In this document: positions 31,248 through 38,977 of the stretch, in pieces | Layout of the letters: every line of letters begins with the position of its first letter | Numbering within the stretch: the first letter of the stretch is position 1 | Origin: SHLQ01 sp964610745 | GTDB lineage: Bacteria; Actinomycetota; Acidimicrobiia; Acidimicrobiales; SHLQ01 | Length of the DNA stretch: 43,283 nt | Assembly: GCA_964610745.1 (NCBI GenBank) | Contig: CAZSYL010000031.1 | Location: 1-43,283 of the forward strand | Direction: 5' to 3' | Notes under the pieces: generated by a model | The model's input: only the letters and a program-made list of their open reading frames with translations | Databases searched by the model: none | Told to the model about the DNA's origin: nothing | Made by a program: the position numbers and the translations under genes

Positions 31248-31798
31248 TGGCTGGCTTGGAGGATCTCTACAAGGAGATCATTCTCGATCATTATCGCAAC
31301 CCACGGAACCGCGGTGAGCTCCCTCCGCCGGCGAGCAAGACCGAAGGATTCAATCCGCTCTGTGGCGATGAGGTCGTGCTCTATGTCGAGATCGAGGACG
31401 GCCGCGTCGTCGATATCAAGATGGATGGTCAGGGCTGTTCGATCAGCCAGTCGTCGGCTTCGATGATGTCGCAGGCGGTCAAAGGTAAGAGCCTCGAGGA
31501 AGTCCGCGGCCTCACCGACGATTTCAAAGCGATGATGTCGATTCCTGGCAAGGGCGATAGTTCCGACGACAAGACCAGCGCCGAGGACATCGAGGCCGCG
31601 AAGGCAGCAGCGAGTTCGGGCGATGCTGGCAACATCGCTGGCGCGGCCGAGAAGCCTGACCTTTCGATGGGTGACCTATCGGCGCTAAAGGGTGTGGTGA
31701 AGTTCCCCGTACGAATTAAGTGTGCTGTCCTGTCGTGGAACACACTCCTCGAAGCAATCGAGCAGGCCGAAACGACCGCGCAGGCCGAGACGACGTAG
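31247..31798 (+). CDS. sufU: SufU-type sulfur-transfer/scaffold protein with Ala-rich insert
   Basis: The 183-residue protein has the IscU/SufU fold: LYKEIILDHYRNPRNRG near the N-terminus, Cys39 and Asp41 in NPLCGDE, Cys64 in GQGCSIS, and Cys159 in RIKCAVLSW. These are the zinc/sulfur ligands through which SufU takes sulfur from SufS. It is longer than the roughly 150-residue standard because of an acidic, Ala-rich insert at about 101-140 (GKGDSSDDKTSAEDIE and following), in the region where SufU proteins differ from IscU. Confidence 0.94.
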   Translation: MAGLEDLYKEIILDHYRNPRNRGELPPPASKTEGFNPLCGDEVVLYVEIEDGRVVDIKMDGQGCSISQSSASMMSQAVKGKSLEEVRGLTDDFKAMMSIPGKGDSSDDKTSAEDIEAAKAAASSGDAGNIAGAAEKPDLSMGDLSALKGVVKFPVRIKCAVLSWNTLLEAIEQAETTAQAETT

Positions 31799-31805
31799 CG
31801 CCCAG

Positions 31806-32579
31806 CTAGGGGCGAATGCGAACCGACAGACAAGTCACACATCCGTCGAGCTTCTCGAACTCGGAGATATCGACAGCGGAAACGGTGTAGCCCTCACTCC
31901 GCAGCAGCCCGATCGTCTGAGGCGCTGACCTGGCAACGAGTAGATGCTCAGGGCCAATCTCGACAACATGGGCACCAGCGTCTTCGGGCATTGCCCGGAC
32001 GTTGCCGACGACACTCTCGTCAACGCATTCGCCTAGACCGATGATCTGACCGGTGGGCAACGCGGTTATCGCCGACTTGAGATGAAGCACGCCAGTGAGT
32101 GGCACGGCTGTAACCGTCCACTCATCGCCCAGCGCTTCGGCAAGGCTCTCGACACCTGCTTCGTTAGTGCGATCGGAAAGACCGACGTACACCGTGTGGC
32201 CAACCTTGAGGACGTCGCCGCCGTCGAGAGTGCCAGCAGCGAGGTGTTTGACCGACAAGCCAAGCCCGTTGAAAAGCTCGGAAATCCCTTCGGTTTCAGG
32301 TCGTCGGCTCACGGCACCAGGACGGCACACCACAGCGGTGTCACCGAAGACGACCACCGGGTCTTCAATGAAAACCGCGTCAGGACAATCATCGGCTGGA
32401 GCGCATTCGACGATGTGCCAGCCAGCGCTTGAGAGGGCTGAGACGTAGGCGTGCCACTGCTCCACCGCCAGATCGACATCGACAGGTTCGGCGAGCTCTT
32501 CGAGGGTCAGACCGTCGACCAGGCGCGGCCCGGGACGGCGAACGACCGCGACAGGCCGCTGCGACAGCTCGTTAGTCAA
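31806..32579 (-). CDS. Dimethylarginine dimethylaminohydrolase-like amidinotransferase-fold hydrolase
   Basis: This 257-residue protein matches the DDAH family, which hydrolyses methylated arginines (or arginine) to citrulline. PDAVFIEDPVVV at 66-77, TLDGGDVL, the catalytic His166 (VLHLKSA) and Cys250 (GCVTCLSVRI) are in place. The only start upstream of these motifs is a TTG at 32579, overlapping the 3' end of the GDP-mannose dehydratase gene by 8 bp. The two are therefore translated from one mRNA, although the functions are not related in an obvious way. An arginine deiminase-like role is the alternative. Confidence 0.85.
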   Translation of the reverse strand: MTNELSQRPVAVVRRPGPRLVDGLTLEELAEPVDVDLAVEQWHAYVSALSSAGWHIVECAPADDCPDAVFIEDPVVVFGDTAVVCRPGAVSRRPETEGISELFNGLGLSVKHLAAGTLDGGDVLKVGHTVYVGLSDRTNEAGVESLAEALGDEWTVTAVPLTGVLHLKSAITALPTGQIIGLGECVDESVVGNVRAMPEDAGAHVVEIGPEHLLVARSAPQTIGLLRSEGYTVSAVDISEFEKLDGCVTCLSVRIRP

Positions 32580-33540
32580 TGGCTTTCTTCACTCGAGCAA
32601 GGTCGGCTTCCACCATCTCGTGGACGAGCGATTCGAAGGAGATCGTCGGCTCCCAACCAAGTTCTGTGCGGGCAGCGGTGGCGTCACCGACGAGCGAATC
32701 GACTTCGGCAGGACGGTAGAACATCGGATCGATCGTGACGTACTGTTCCCAGTCAAGGCCGACCGCATCGAAGGCGATCTGGCACAGCTCACGCACGGTG
32801 TGGGTGACCCCGCTCGCAACGACGTAGTCCTTTGGCTCATCCTGCTGGAGCATGCGCCACATTGCATCGACATAGTCTCGGGCGTGTCCCCAATCTCGTT
32901 CTGCGTCCAGGTTTCCGAGACGGAGCTCGCTCTGGATGCCGGCCTTGATTCGAGCCACCGCATCGGTGACCTTGCGAGTGACAAATTCGGTACCGCGCCG
33001 CGGACTCTCATGATTGAAGAGGATTCCCGAGCAGGCGTACATCTCGTAGCTCTCCCGGTAGTTGACGGTGATCCAGTGGCCGTACACCTTGGCCACACCG
33101 TACGGACTGCGCGGATGGAACGATGTCGATTCGGTCTGTGGGACCTCAGTGACTTTGCCGAACATTTCGCTCGACGAGGCCTGATAGAACCGCGCTTGTG
33201 GATTGACCATTCGGATCGAGTCGAGGATTCGAGTGACGCCGAGGGCCGTGATCTCTCCGGTCAGCACCGGTTGGCCAAACGAGGTTTGCACGAACGACTG
33301 TGCCGCGAGGTTGTACACCTCGTCGGGCTGATGCTCGCGCAGAACGTGCACCATCGACGCACCGTCGATCAGGTCACCCTGGGCCAGCTGGATGTCGTCC
33401 TGGATGTGATCGATCCGTTCGAAATTTACAGTGCTCGAACGACGGAGCATTCCCACCACGTCGTATCCCTTCTCGAGCAGAAGCTCAGCGAGGTAGGAGC
33501 CGTCCTGGCCAGTTATTCCAGTGATGAGAGCCTTTGGCAT
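32572..33540 (-). CDS. gmd: GDP-mannose 4,6-dehydratase
   Basis: The 322-residue short-chain dehydrogenase-like enzyme converts GDP-mannose to GDP-4-keto-6-deoxymannose, the precursor of GDP-fucose, GDP-rhamnose and related sugars. The NADP-binding loop GITGQDGSYL is at 8-17. The catalytic set is SSSEMFG around 122-128 and SPYGVAK with Tyr147 and Lys151. LFNHESPRRGTEFVTRK is the usual GMD signature. It may feed surface glycan synthesis together with the sugar transferase at 38978. Confidence 0.96.
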   Translation of the reverse strand: MPKALITGITGQDGSYLAELLLEKGYDVVGMLRRSSTVNFERIDHIQDDIQLAQGDLIDGASMVHVLREHQPDEVYNLAAQSFVQTSFGQPVLTGEITALGVTRILDSIRMVNPQARFYQASSSEMFGKVTEVPQTESTSFHPRSPYGVAKVYGHWITVNYRESYEMYACSGILFNHESPRRGTEFVTRKVTDAVARIKAGIQSELRLGNLDAERDWGHARDYVDAMWRMLQQDEPKDYVVASGVTHTVRELCQIAFDAVGLDWEQYVTIDPMFYRPAEVDSLVGDATAARTELGWEPTISFESLVHEMVEADLARVKKAID

Positions 33541-33546
33541 TCGGGC

Positions 33547-33552
33547 AGTCTA
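33547..33552 (-). promoter_or_regulatory. Candidate -10 (TAGACT), leaderless start of gmd
   Basis: TAGACT on the minus strand, then 6 nt, then ATG at 33540. Confidence 0.5.
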
Positions 33553-33646
33553 GATCGGGTGCACTCCGACCAAGCCCATTCGCAGTCACTGCGCTCTAAG
33601 AGGGCTCTAAGAGGAAGGTATCCACCACTCTTGGTGGCGGGTCGGC

Positions 33647-33652
33647 TAGCTT
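33647..33652 (+). promoter_or_regulatory. Candidate -10 (TAGCTT), leaderless start of the propeller lipoprotein gene
   Basis: TAGCTT is followed by 8 nt and then ATG at 33661, the start that yields a proper lipoprotein signal. Confidence 0.5.
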
Positions 33653-33660
33653 GTGTAACT

Positions 33661-35133
33661 ATGGGCAAACGCCGCCGTCTGGCAGCGTTGGGGGCGACGT
33701 TCGCCCTGCTCGTCGCTGCCTGCGCTACCACCGATACCCCCCTCGCAAATGCGCCAGAGCTTTCCTTGGCTCCACGACCGTCGACCTCTGTCGTCGGTGG
33801 ATCTCCCGACCCCATAGCCTTCCCCGACTCGCTGGCTGACGCGAGCTTCGTACAGCCCGACACGTCGGGCGATACCTGTCGCTCGGAGCACCCCGCGCAA
33901 GTAACGTTGCTATCGAGCGCCACTGGCGAACAGGTCTGGTCCTTTCCTATCCCAGAGCCCGGAAGCCTCTCCGAGGCCAACAACACGACGGCCTTCCTCA
34001 CGTTCCGCTCAGACCGCGGGCAGGCCCCCGGCATCGGTGCTCTCGATCTCAGCGAACAAGCGCCCCTGTGGCAACGATTCTTTGAAACCGAAGCTCACGA
34101 CCTTGCCCTCACCGAAGACCGCCTCATCGTTGTGACCCGCGACGCCGTCCGGGCGTTGGACCTGGAGACCGGAGCGGACTTGTGGGTGAACGACTCTCAG
34201 TTCGACTTCGATAACGTCATCCTGACCGACGATGTCGCTTACGCGCTGGACAGCGTTGGCGTCAAGGCCATCGATTACGCCACCGGCCGGGTGTTGTGGA
34301 CGCTCAACGATGTGGAGCGCGGAGACACGATGTCATATGCATCGGGAGCCATCGCCGTTGCGGCCCAAACCCGTATGGTTGCCATCGACACCGAAGCGAG
34401 AGGCCGCCTGTGGGATATCGACCACGTCGATCGGCTCGGCGCCGGTGAAGTTTGGACCACACCGACCGCCGTCTTTTACGAGCTGTCGCCAAATGCTGCA
34501 CCAGGTGGCGGAGTGACCGCCCTCGATCGGGCCACCGGGGAAGAACTCTGGAGCGCGAAGAATGTCGGCACCCCCGCCTTCATTGGAACAGGACAACTCA
34601 TCACCTCGACGGCCAGCGCAGCTCAACCACCGGCTGAACCGTTCGTGCTTATTGGCCTCGACGCAGCCACCGGTGAAGAACTGTGGCGCCTCACCTCGAC
34701 CGCACAAGTCTTTGACGGTGTCGTTGGCAGCACCGAAGGTCAGGTCATCATTTCTGACCCTCACCCGGTCGCCCCCGGCTTCTTCCGAATCCGCCTAGTC
34801 AATTCAGTGACCGGGGAGGTGCAGTGGCACACCCAGTCCGCTCAGCGCTTCGAAGGTGCCGAGTTCGACCTAGGTGCCTTTGTTGCACTGTACGGAACGA
34901 CCCAGCGCTCGACCGGCGACCGCGGCAACGTATCGCTGGTCCTTGGCAGCGAGCGAGACTGGACCGCGGACCTCAGCGGCGGCGTGGCCCAACCCCCACA
35001 ACTCACCGCCGAAGGGCTGCTCGTCGCGTCGCCGAGTCAGTTCTCATGCATTGGTCGTCTCGTCGTCGAACCGGGACCAACCATTGGTGCGGGAGTCCTC
35101 GGCGCCACGACAGAACGCAGCCTCAACGGCTAG
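33661..35133 (+). CDS. Lipoprotein with PQQ-type beta-propeller repeats
   Basis: From ATG 33661 the protein has 490 residues; a much longer frame upstream is a shadow of gmd. Residues 1-21 are a lipoprotein signal (GKRRRLAALGATFALLVAAC, Cys21). After a Pro/Ser-rich linker come repeats of the PQQ/BamB kind, for example VRALDLETGADLWV, KAIDYATGRVLWTL, VTALDRATGEELWS and IGLDAATGEELWRL, spaced by about 45-55 residues. These make blades of a beta-propeller; the known cofactor ligands of PQQ enzymes are not evident, so it is probably a binding or assembly protein on the outer face of the membrane. Confidence 0.85.
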   Translation: MGKRRRLAALGATFALLVAACATTDTPLANAPELSLAPRPSTSVVGGSPDPIAFPDSLADASFVQPDTSGDTCRSEHPAQVTLLSSATGEQVWSFPIPEPGSLSEANNTTAFLTFRSDRGQAPGIGALDLSEQAPLWQRFFETEAHDLALTEDRLIVVTRDAVRALDLETGADLWVNDSQFDFDNVILTDDVAYALDSVGVKAIDYATGRVLWTLNDVERGDTMSYASGAIAVAAQTRMVAIDTEARGRLWDIDHVDRLGAGEVWTTPTAVFYELSPNAAPGGGVTALDRATGEELWSAKNVGTPAFIGTGQLITSTASAAQPPAEPFVLIGLDAATGEELWRLTSTAQVFDGVVGSTEGQVIISDPHPVAPGFFRIRLVNSVTGEVQWHTQSAQRFEGAEFDLGAFVALYGTTQRSTGDRGNVSLVLGSERDWTADLSGGVAQPPQLTAEGLLVASPSQFSCIGRLVVEPGPTIGAGVLGATTERSLNG

Positions 35134-35156
35134 GTAGCCAACAACCCGCGCTGTGG

Positions 35157-35162
35157 TAGCGT
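35157..35162 (+). promoter_or_regulatory. Candidate extended -10 (TGG-TAGCGT) of the sulfotransferase gene
   Basis: TAGCGT preceded by TGG is followed by 7 nt and then an in-frame GTG at 35170. If real, the upstream GTG at 35161 would lie inside the promoter. Confidence 0.45.
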
Positions 35163-36024
35163 GCCAGCTGTGATCAGGACCGTTGATGGCAACCGAAACG
35201 TGACGCGGGACTTCGTAAGCCAAGGTCATCCGGTCTGTATGCAGAAGTACGGATACGCCAACCAGCGGCCGATCCTCTTCCCAAACCACAACATTGCATT
35301 GCTGCTCACGGGCCGTGCCGGCTCGACCTTTGCCATGAAGTGGTACATGCACCAAAACAAGATGGAAAGTGAATACCCACGGTGGATACACAACCATCGC
35401 AACAAGGTGATTCTCCCTTCTGAATGGCATGGGCAACGGTGCGAGGAACTCGCTAACGGAGCTGAGTTCACGATGGTGCGATTCACGCGAAATCCGTTCA
35501 ATCGAGCGGTCAGCTCGTACCTTCACAGCATTCGCAACCCGCCGGTATTCACCCCGATCGTGGACTACTACGACATGCCGGCTGACTCCACAAAGACCTA
35601 CACCTTCGTCGAGTTCCTCAACTATCTGGCACAGGTCGGGCCAACGCGGGTCAATCAACATCTCGGATTGCAGGCGAACTTCCTCGAGTCGATTCACGAG
35701 CTCGATGCCTTCTGCAGAATCGAGGACGGCCTTGATGGGCTCAATGCATTCGAAAGAACCCTCGGTCTAGACGAGGTCTCCGGCAGTGAATATGTGGAGC
35801 TTCGGGCGTCGGGGCATCACATCGACTATGCCCAGAACCCTGATTCGAGCGTTCCCAACATGCGATTCGGCCTCGGGGAGCGCAAGGTTCCATACCCGAG
35901 TCCGGACCGCTTCTACGACGAACAGACCGAGCCAATGGTCCGTCAGATCTTCGCAGAAGACTTCGAACGTTTCGGTTACAGCACTGCCCTACCAGACCTA
36001 CGGCCAAAGCAGCGCGTCAGCTAA
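35161..36024 (+). CDS. Sulfotransferase family protein
   Basis: This protein of 287 residues (284 if it starts at GTG 35170, which the -10 element favours) looks like a PAPS-dependent sulfotransferase. ALLLTGRAGSTFAMKWYM at about 46-63 takes the place of the 5'-phosphosulfate loop, VRFTRNPFNRAVSSYL at 106-121 is the 3'-phosphate-binding motif, and FAEDFERFGYS near the C-terminus is typical of the Sulfotransfer_2-type group. No membrane helix or signal is visible. It could sulfate a surface glycan or lipid. The 5'-loop is degenerate (Arg for the usual Lys), so activity needs proof. Confidence 0.75.
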   Translation: MPAVIRTVDGNRNVTRDFVSQGHPVCMQKYGYANQRPILFPNHNIALLLTGRAGSTFAMKWYMHQNKMESEYPRWIHNHRNKVILPSEWHGQRCEELANGAEFTMVRFTRNPFNRAVSSYLHSIRNPPVFTPIVDYYDMPADSTKTYTFVEFLNYLAQVGPTRVNQHLGLQANFLESIHELDAFCRIEDGLDGLNAFERTLGLDEVSGSEYVELRASGHHIDYAQNPDSSVPNMRFGLGERKVPYPSPDRFYDEQTEPMVRQIFAEDFERFGYSTALPDLRPKQRVS

Positions 36025-36042
36025 CAGCGCAAGACCTGACGA

Positions 36043-36861
36043 CTAACCCTCGTGCAGGTTCATGGAGTCTGCGAAGGTCGCCTCGCCGAACGGGTTGCGG
36101 AACGCTTCGGGCGTATCGTCGACCTCGACGAGATCTACGTAGTCGCCATAGCCGGTCTGCTCAAGCTCCTCGGCGAGCTCTGCTCCACCGCTGGTCTGGA
36201 TAACGCCTGCGGCAAACACATGCACGTGATCGGGCTCAAGCTCTTCGAAGAGCCGCTTGTAGTGAGTGATTGCCAAGACACCGAGCTTGTCTTCACCGTT
36301 CGTAGCCTCTTCAACTCGGCGGGTTACCGCGCGCATGGCGTCGACATCGAGCCCGGAGTCGATCTCATCGAGGATTGCGATCTTCGGGTTGAGGACACCG
36401 AGTTGCACCGTTTCGTTTCGCTTCTTCTCGCCACCGGAAAGATCGACGTTGAGCGGACGATGGATCAGCGCCGGGTCAAAGCCAATCGCTTCAGCTTCTT
36501 CGGCAATACGGGCGCGAACTGCACCATGGTCGCGGCCCGCAGCAGCAGCCGACGACGTGAGCATTGATTCGAGCGACACCCCCGGCACCTCCGTTGGGTA
36601 CTGCATGGCGAGGAACAGGCCAGCCTTGGCTCGCTCCCATGCCGGGAGTTCGAGCAGCGACACTCCGTCGAGAGTGACCGAGCCACCCGTGACCGTGTAA
36701 CCGGGCTTGCCGGTAATGACGTGGCTGAGCGTGGACTTGCCTGAGCCGTTTGGGCCCATAACTGCGTGAACTTCTCCACTGCGGATGGTCAGCGAGACGC
36801 CCTTGAGAATTTCCTTGCTTCCGACCGTTGCATGCAGGTCGGTAATGATGAGTTCACTCAC
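36043..36861 (-). CDS. sufC: Fe-S assembly ATPase SufC, copy linked to sufD
   Basis: The 272-residue ATPase starts at GTG 36861, overlapping the Rieske stop codon by 4 bp (GTGA). Walker A GPNGSGKST is at 36-44, signature LSGGEKKRNE at 141-150 and Walker B IAILDE at 161-166. It has a C-terminal extension of about 20 residues (DDTPEAFRNPFGEATFADS) not found in the other copy at 29251. Gene order sufD-Rieske-sufC matches the actinobacterial suf operon, so this is probably the partner of SufB/SufD. Confidence 0.95.
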   Translation of the reverse strand: MSELIITDLHATVGSKEILKGVSLTIRSGEVHAVMGPNGSGKSTLSHVITGKPGYTVTGGSVTLDGVSLLELPAWERAKAGLFLAMQYPTEVPGVSLESMLTSSAAAAGRDHGAVRARIAEEAEAIGFDPALIHRPLNVDLSGGEKKRNETVQLGVLNPKIAILDEIDSGLDVDAMRAVTRRVEEATNGEDKLGVLAITHYKRLFEELEPDHVHVFAAGVIQTSGGAELAEELEQTGYGDYVDLVEVDDTPEAFRNPFGEATFADSMNLHEG

Positions 36862-37193
36862 TGGTCGTCTCCCTCGATCGTTACGAATACTTCGCCGTTG
36901 GTCACCGTCACGGCATGGCTGGCCACTGGTTTGACCGCTGGAAGCGTTAGCGCTTCGCCAGTTTCGAGCGAGAACAAGGCTCCGTGCATAGGACACTCGA
37001 TCGTCTTGTCGTCCTCCTCGAGGAATCCACCAGACAGCGACACCTTTGCGTGAGTACAGGTGTCGTCGATGGCGAACCATTCATCGCCAATACGAGCGTA
37101 CGCGATGAGCCGACCGTCGATTTCGGTCGAGGTGATCGAATCGCTTTCAAGCGATTCGACATCGCAGAGCTTTACGGTCTTTGTCTCGGTCAT
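36858..37193 (-). CDS. Rieske [2Fe-2S] ferredoxin of the suf operon
   Basis: The 111-residue soluble Rieske protein has both ligand boxes intact: CTHAKVSL (Cys46, His48) and CPMHG (Cys67, His70). Such non-heme-iron-oxygenase-type ferredoxins are commonly encoded between sufD and sufC in actinobacteria, and they probably carry electrons for cluster assembly. The start overlaps the sufD stop by 4 bp and the stop overlaps sufC by 4 bp. Confidence 0.94.
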   Translation of the reverse strand: MTETKTVKLCDVESLESDSITSTEIDGRLIAYARIGDEWFAIDDTCTHAKVSLSGGFLEEDDKTIECPMHGALFSLETGEALTLPAVKPVASHAVTVTNGEVFVTIEGDDQ

Positions 37194-38452
37194 GACGCCA
37201 CTCCCCCGGCTACGAGTTCGCCATCTTGGGCCGAACGGTCCGCAGCGAGTGCGGCGTCGATCTCCTCTTGGAGTTCGACCTTGACCGCGTCGATGGGGAA
37301 CATGGCTATGACCTCGGCAAAGAAGCCTGAAACCAGTAGCTGTTCAGCCGACGTGGTCGGGACACCGCGAGACTCTAGATAGAAGCGTTGCTCTTCGTCG
37401 ATCTCGCCAACGGTGGAAGCGTGACTGCACGCCACCTGATTCTGTTCGATCTCGAGGTTCGGAACCGAATAGGCCCACGCCTCATCTGACAGCTTTAGAT
37501 TTCGGTTGGTCTGGAACGCGTTGGTGCCAGGGGCGTCTTCGGACACGGTGATCAGCCCGGAGTACACAGACTGGGCCTGGCCGGTTACTGCACCCTTGAA
37601 AAGCAGGCGAGACGTCGTGTCGGGTGCGTCATGCTCCTGGAAAGTTCGGAAGTCGAGCATCTGTTCGCCGTCGCCGAAGTAGGCGGACAACAGGTCACCG
37701 TTGGCGCCTCGACCGACCATCCGGATGTCGGCCCGAGTCCGGGCGTAGGCGCCGCCGAAAGCAGCGACACCAGAGGTGATGTTCGCCTGCTGGTCGACGT
37801 TGCTGGCGTGGTGCTCGAACGAGTTGGTGTTCGGCCCGAGCTGCTGGGCAACGAGGTAACCAATGCGGGCGTCGGGGGCGGCGTCGAGTTCGACGACAGG
37901 AATGACCATCTGGTCAGCGTCACCGGACCGCCGGCGTTCGAACACGTTGACCGAAGATCCGTTGGCGGCGCGCACGATCGTGTGTGGGCTGGTCAGGCCA
38001 CCGTCGACGTCTGAGTACGTGTCGATCACGATTGGCGCAGCGACGTGAGCGCCACGCGGAACATCGATCACAATGACGTCGCCGATGTTTGCGTCGTGCA
38101 GGTATGCAATGGTGTCGGTTGCTTCGCCTCGGAGCTTGTTGAGGAGAGCTTCACCGTCGAGATGTTCGCTGATGGTCGAGACCGTTGCCTTGCCGAGAGC
38201 ATCGGTTCGGTCGAGGGCCACCACCCGCCCGTCCCGGATGACCACCGTTGCTGCAGCCCCCTCGATCAGCATCGGATCGACGGCGCTCGACGCTTCGTCG
38301 ATGGCGCTATAACGGCTGAAGTCGATGGTGTCGATACGGCTGTAGCGCCAGATTTCTTCGGTGCTCGTCGGCGGCTCCGCGGTAGCGAGCTGACCTGCTG
38401 CCGACGTGCGATATGAATCGAGCCAGGGCGCGAAATTGGAGGCGTTACTCAT
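37190..38452 (-). CDS. sufD: Fe-S assembly scaffold protein SufD
   Basis: The 420-residue SufD pairs with SufB in the SufBC2D scaffold. It shows the right-handed beta-helix repeats in its middle and the C-terminal motif ACSHASTVGEIDEEQRFYLESRGV, with the His important for cluster assembly in SufD proteins. ATG 38452 is chosen; the frame runs three codons further to a TTG, but the -10 hexamer TAGCCT 8 nt upstream favours the ATG. It heads a tightly overlapped sufD-Rieske-sufC operon; sufB is 1.5 kb away. Confidence 0.95.
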   Translation of the reverse strand: MSNASNFAPWLDSYRTSAAGQLATAEPPTSTEEIWRYSRIDTIDFSRYSAIDEASSAVDPMLIEGAAATVVIRDGRVVALDRTDALGKATVSTISEHLDGEALLNKLRGEATDTIAYLHDANIGDVIVIDVPRGAHVAAPIVIDTYSDVDGGLTSPHTIVRAANGSSVNVFERRRSGDADQMVIPVVELDAAPDARIGYLVAQQLGPNTNSFEHHASNVDQQANITSGVAAFGGAYARTRADIRMVGRGANGDLLSAYFGDGEQMLDFRTFQEHDAPDTTSRLLFKGAVTGQAQSVYSGLITVSEDAPGTNAFQTNRNLKLSDEAWAYSVPNLEIEQNQVACSHASTVGEIDEEQRFYLESRGVPTTSAEQLLVSGFFAEVIAMFPIDAVKVELQEEIDAALAADRSAQDGELVAGGVAS

Positions 38453-38460
38453 GGTTGCCA

Positions 38461-38466
38461 AGGCTA
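38461..38466 (-). promoter_or_regulatory. Candidate -10 (TAGCCT), leaderless start of sufD operon
   Basis: TAGCCT on the minus strand, then 8 nt, then ATG at 38452. Confidence 0.5.
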
Positions 38467-38528
38467 TCGGCGAAGCCGGACACCGAGCTGATCGGGTGAC
38501 GAATCAGTCAGCTGCCTGACGGTGCTCC

Positions 38529-38894
38529 CTAACCGTCTTTGTTCCGACGAAGGAAACGACGCAGTCCCTTGCCCTTTTTGCTAGCGGCTTCTCGCTCGGC
38601 TTCGACATCGGCCTTGATCGACGGGCCCGCCGCGTTGACGATGTCCTCGGCTGAGTCGAGCAACGCAGCAATGCTGTCATCTTCGCCCAGGCTGACCGGT
38701 TCTTCGGGTGTTGCAGGGGTGACCAGCGTGCCGTGACTCCACGCAACATCGGCCATCCGTCGCTCGTACTTGGGGCAATCGACTGGACACCGCCAAGGGG
38801 CTTCGGGAGCGAGGTCGAGGTCGCACTTGCGCACGGTGTCGCCAGTTGGGTAGGTACGACTCTCGAAGTACTTGCAATCCTGACGCATTGGCAT
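38529..38894 (-). CDS. Small four-Cys protein between sufB and sufD, unrecognised
   Basis: This 121-residue cytosolic protein starts at ATG 38894 (MPMRQDCKYFESRTY); a second ATG lies two codons on. The first 45 residues contain four Cys in the order C7, C24, C36, C40, within CKYFESRTYPTGDTVRKC and APWRCPVDCPKYERR. This could bind zinc or an Fe-S cluster. The remainder is acidic (residues about 68-100), then ends in a strongly basic tail (KKGKGLRRFLRRNK). It is encoded 76 bp upstream of sufD on the same strand, so it may be expressed with the SUF genes. Function unknown. Confidence 0.7.
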   Translation of the reverse strand: MPMRQDCKYFESRTYPTGDTVRKCDLDLAPEAPWRCPVDCPKYERRMADVAWSHGTLVTPATPEEPVSLGEDDSIAALLDSAEDIVNAAGPSIKADVEAEREAASKKGKGLRRFLRRNKDG

Positions 38895-38977
38895 GATTCC
38901 ATGATGCCGTGCCAAACGCGCAGGCTCTACCTAGCTGATCAAACTCTCACAGGATATTAACGAGTGTCGTCTGTTTT

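Noticed and set aside
32620..33660. N-terminal extension of the propeller lipoprotein through the gmd region
   Set aside because: It is antisense to gmd and would place a lipoprotein signal in the middle of the protein; ATG 33661 with signal and -10 hexamer is far better.
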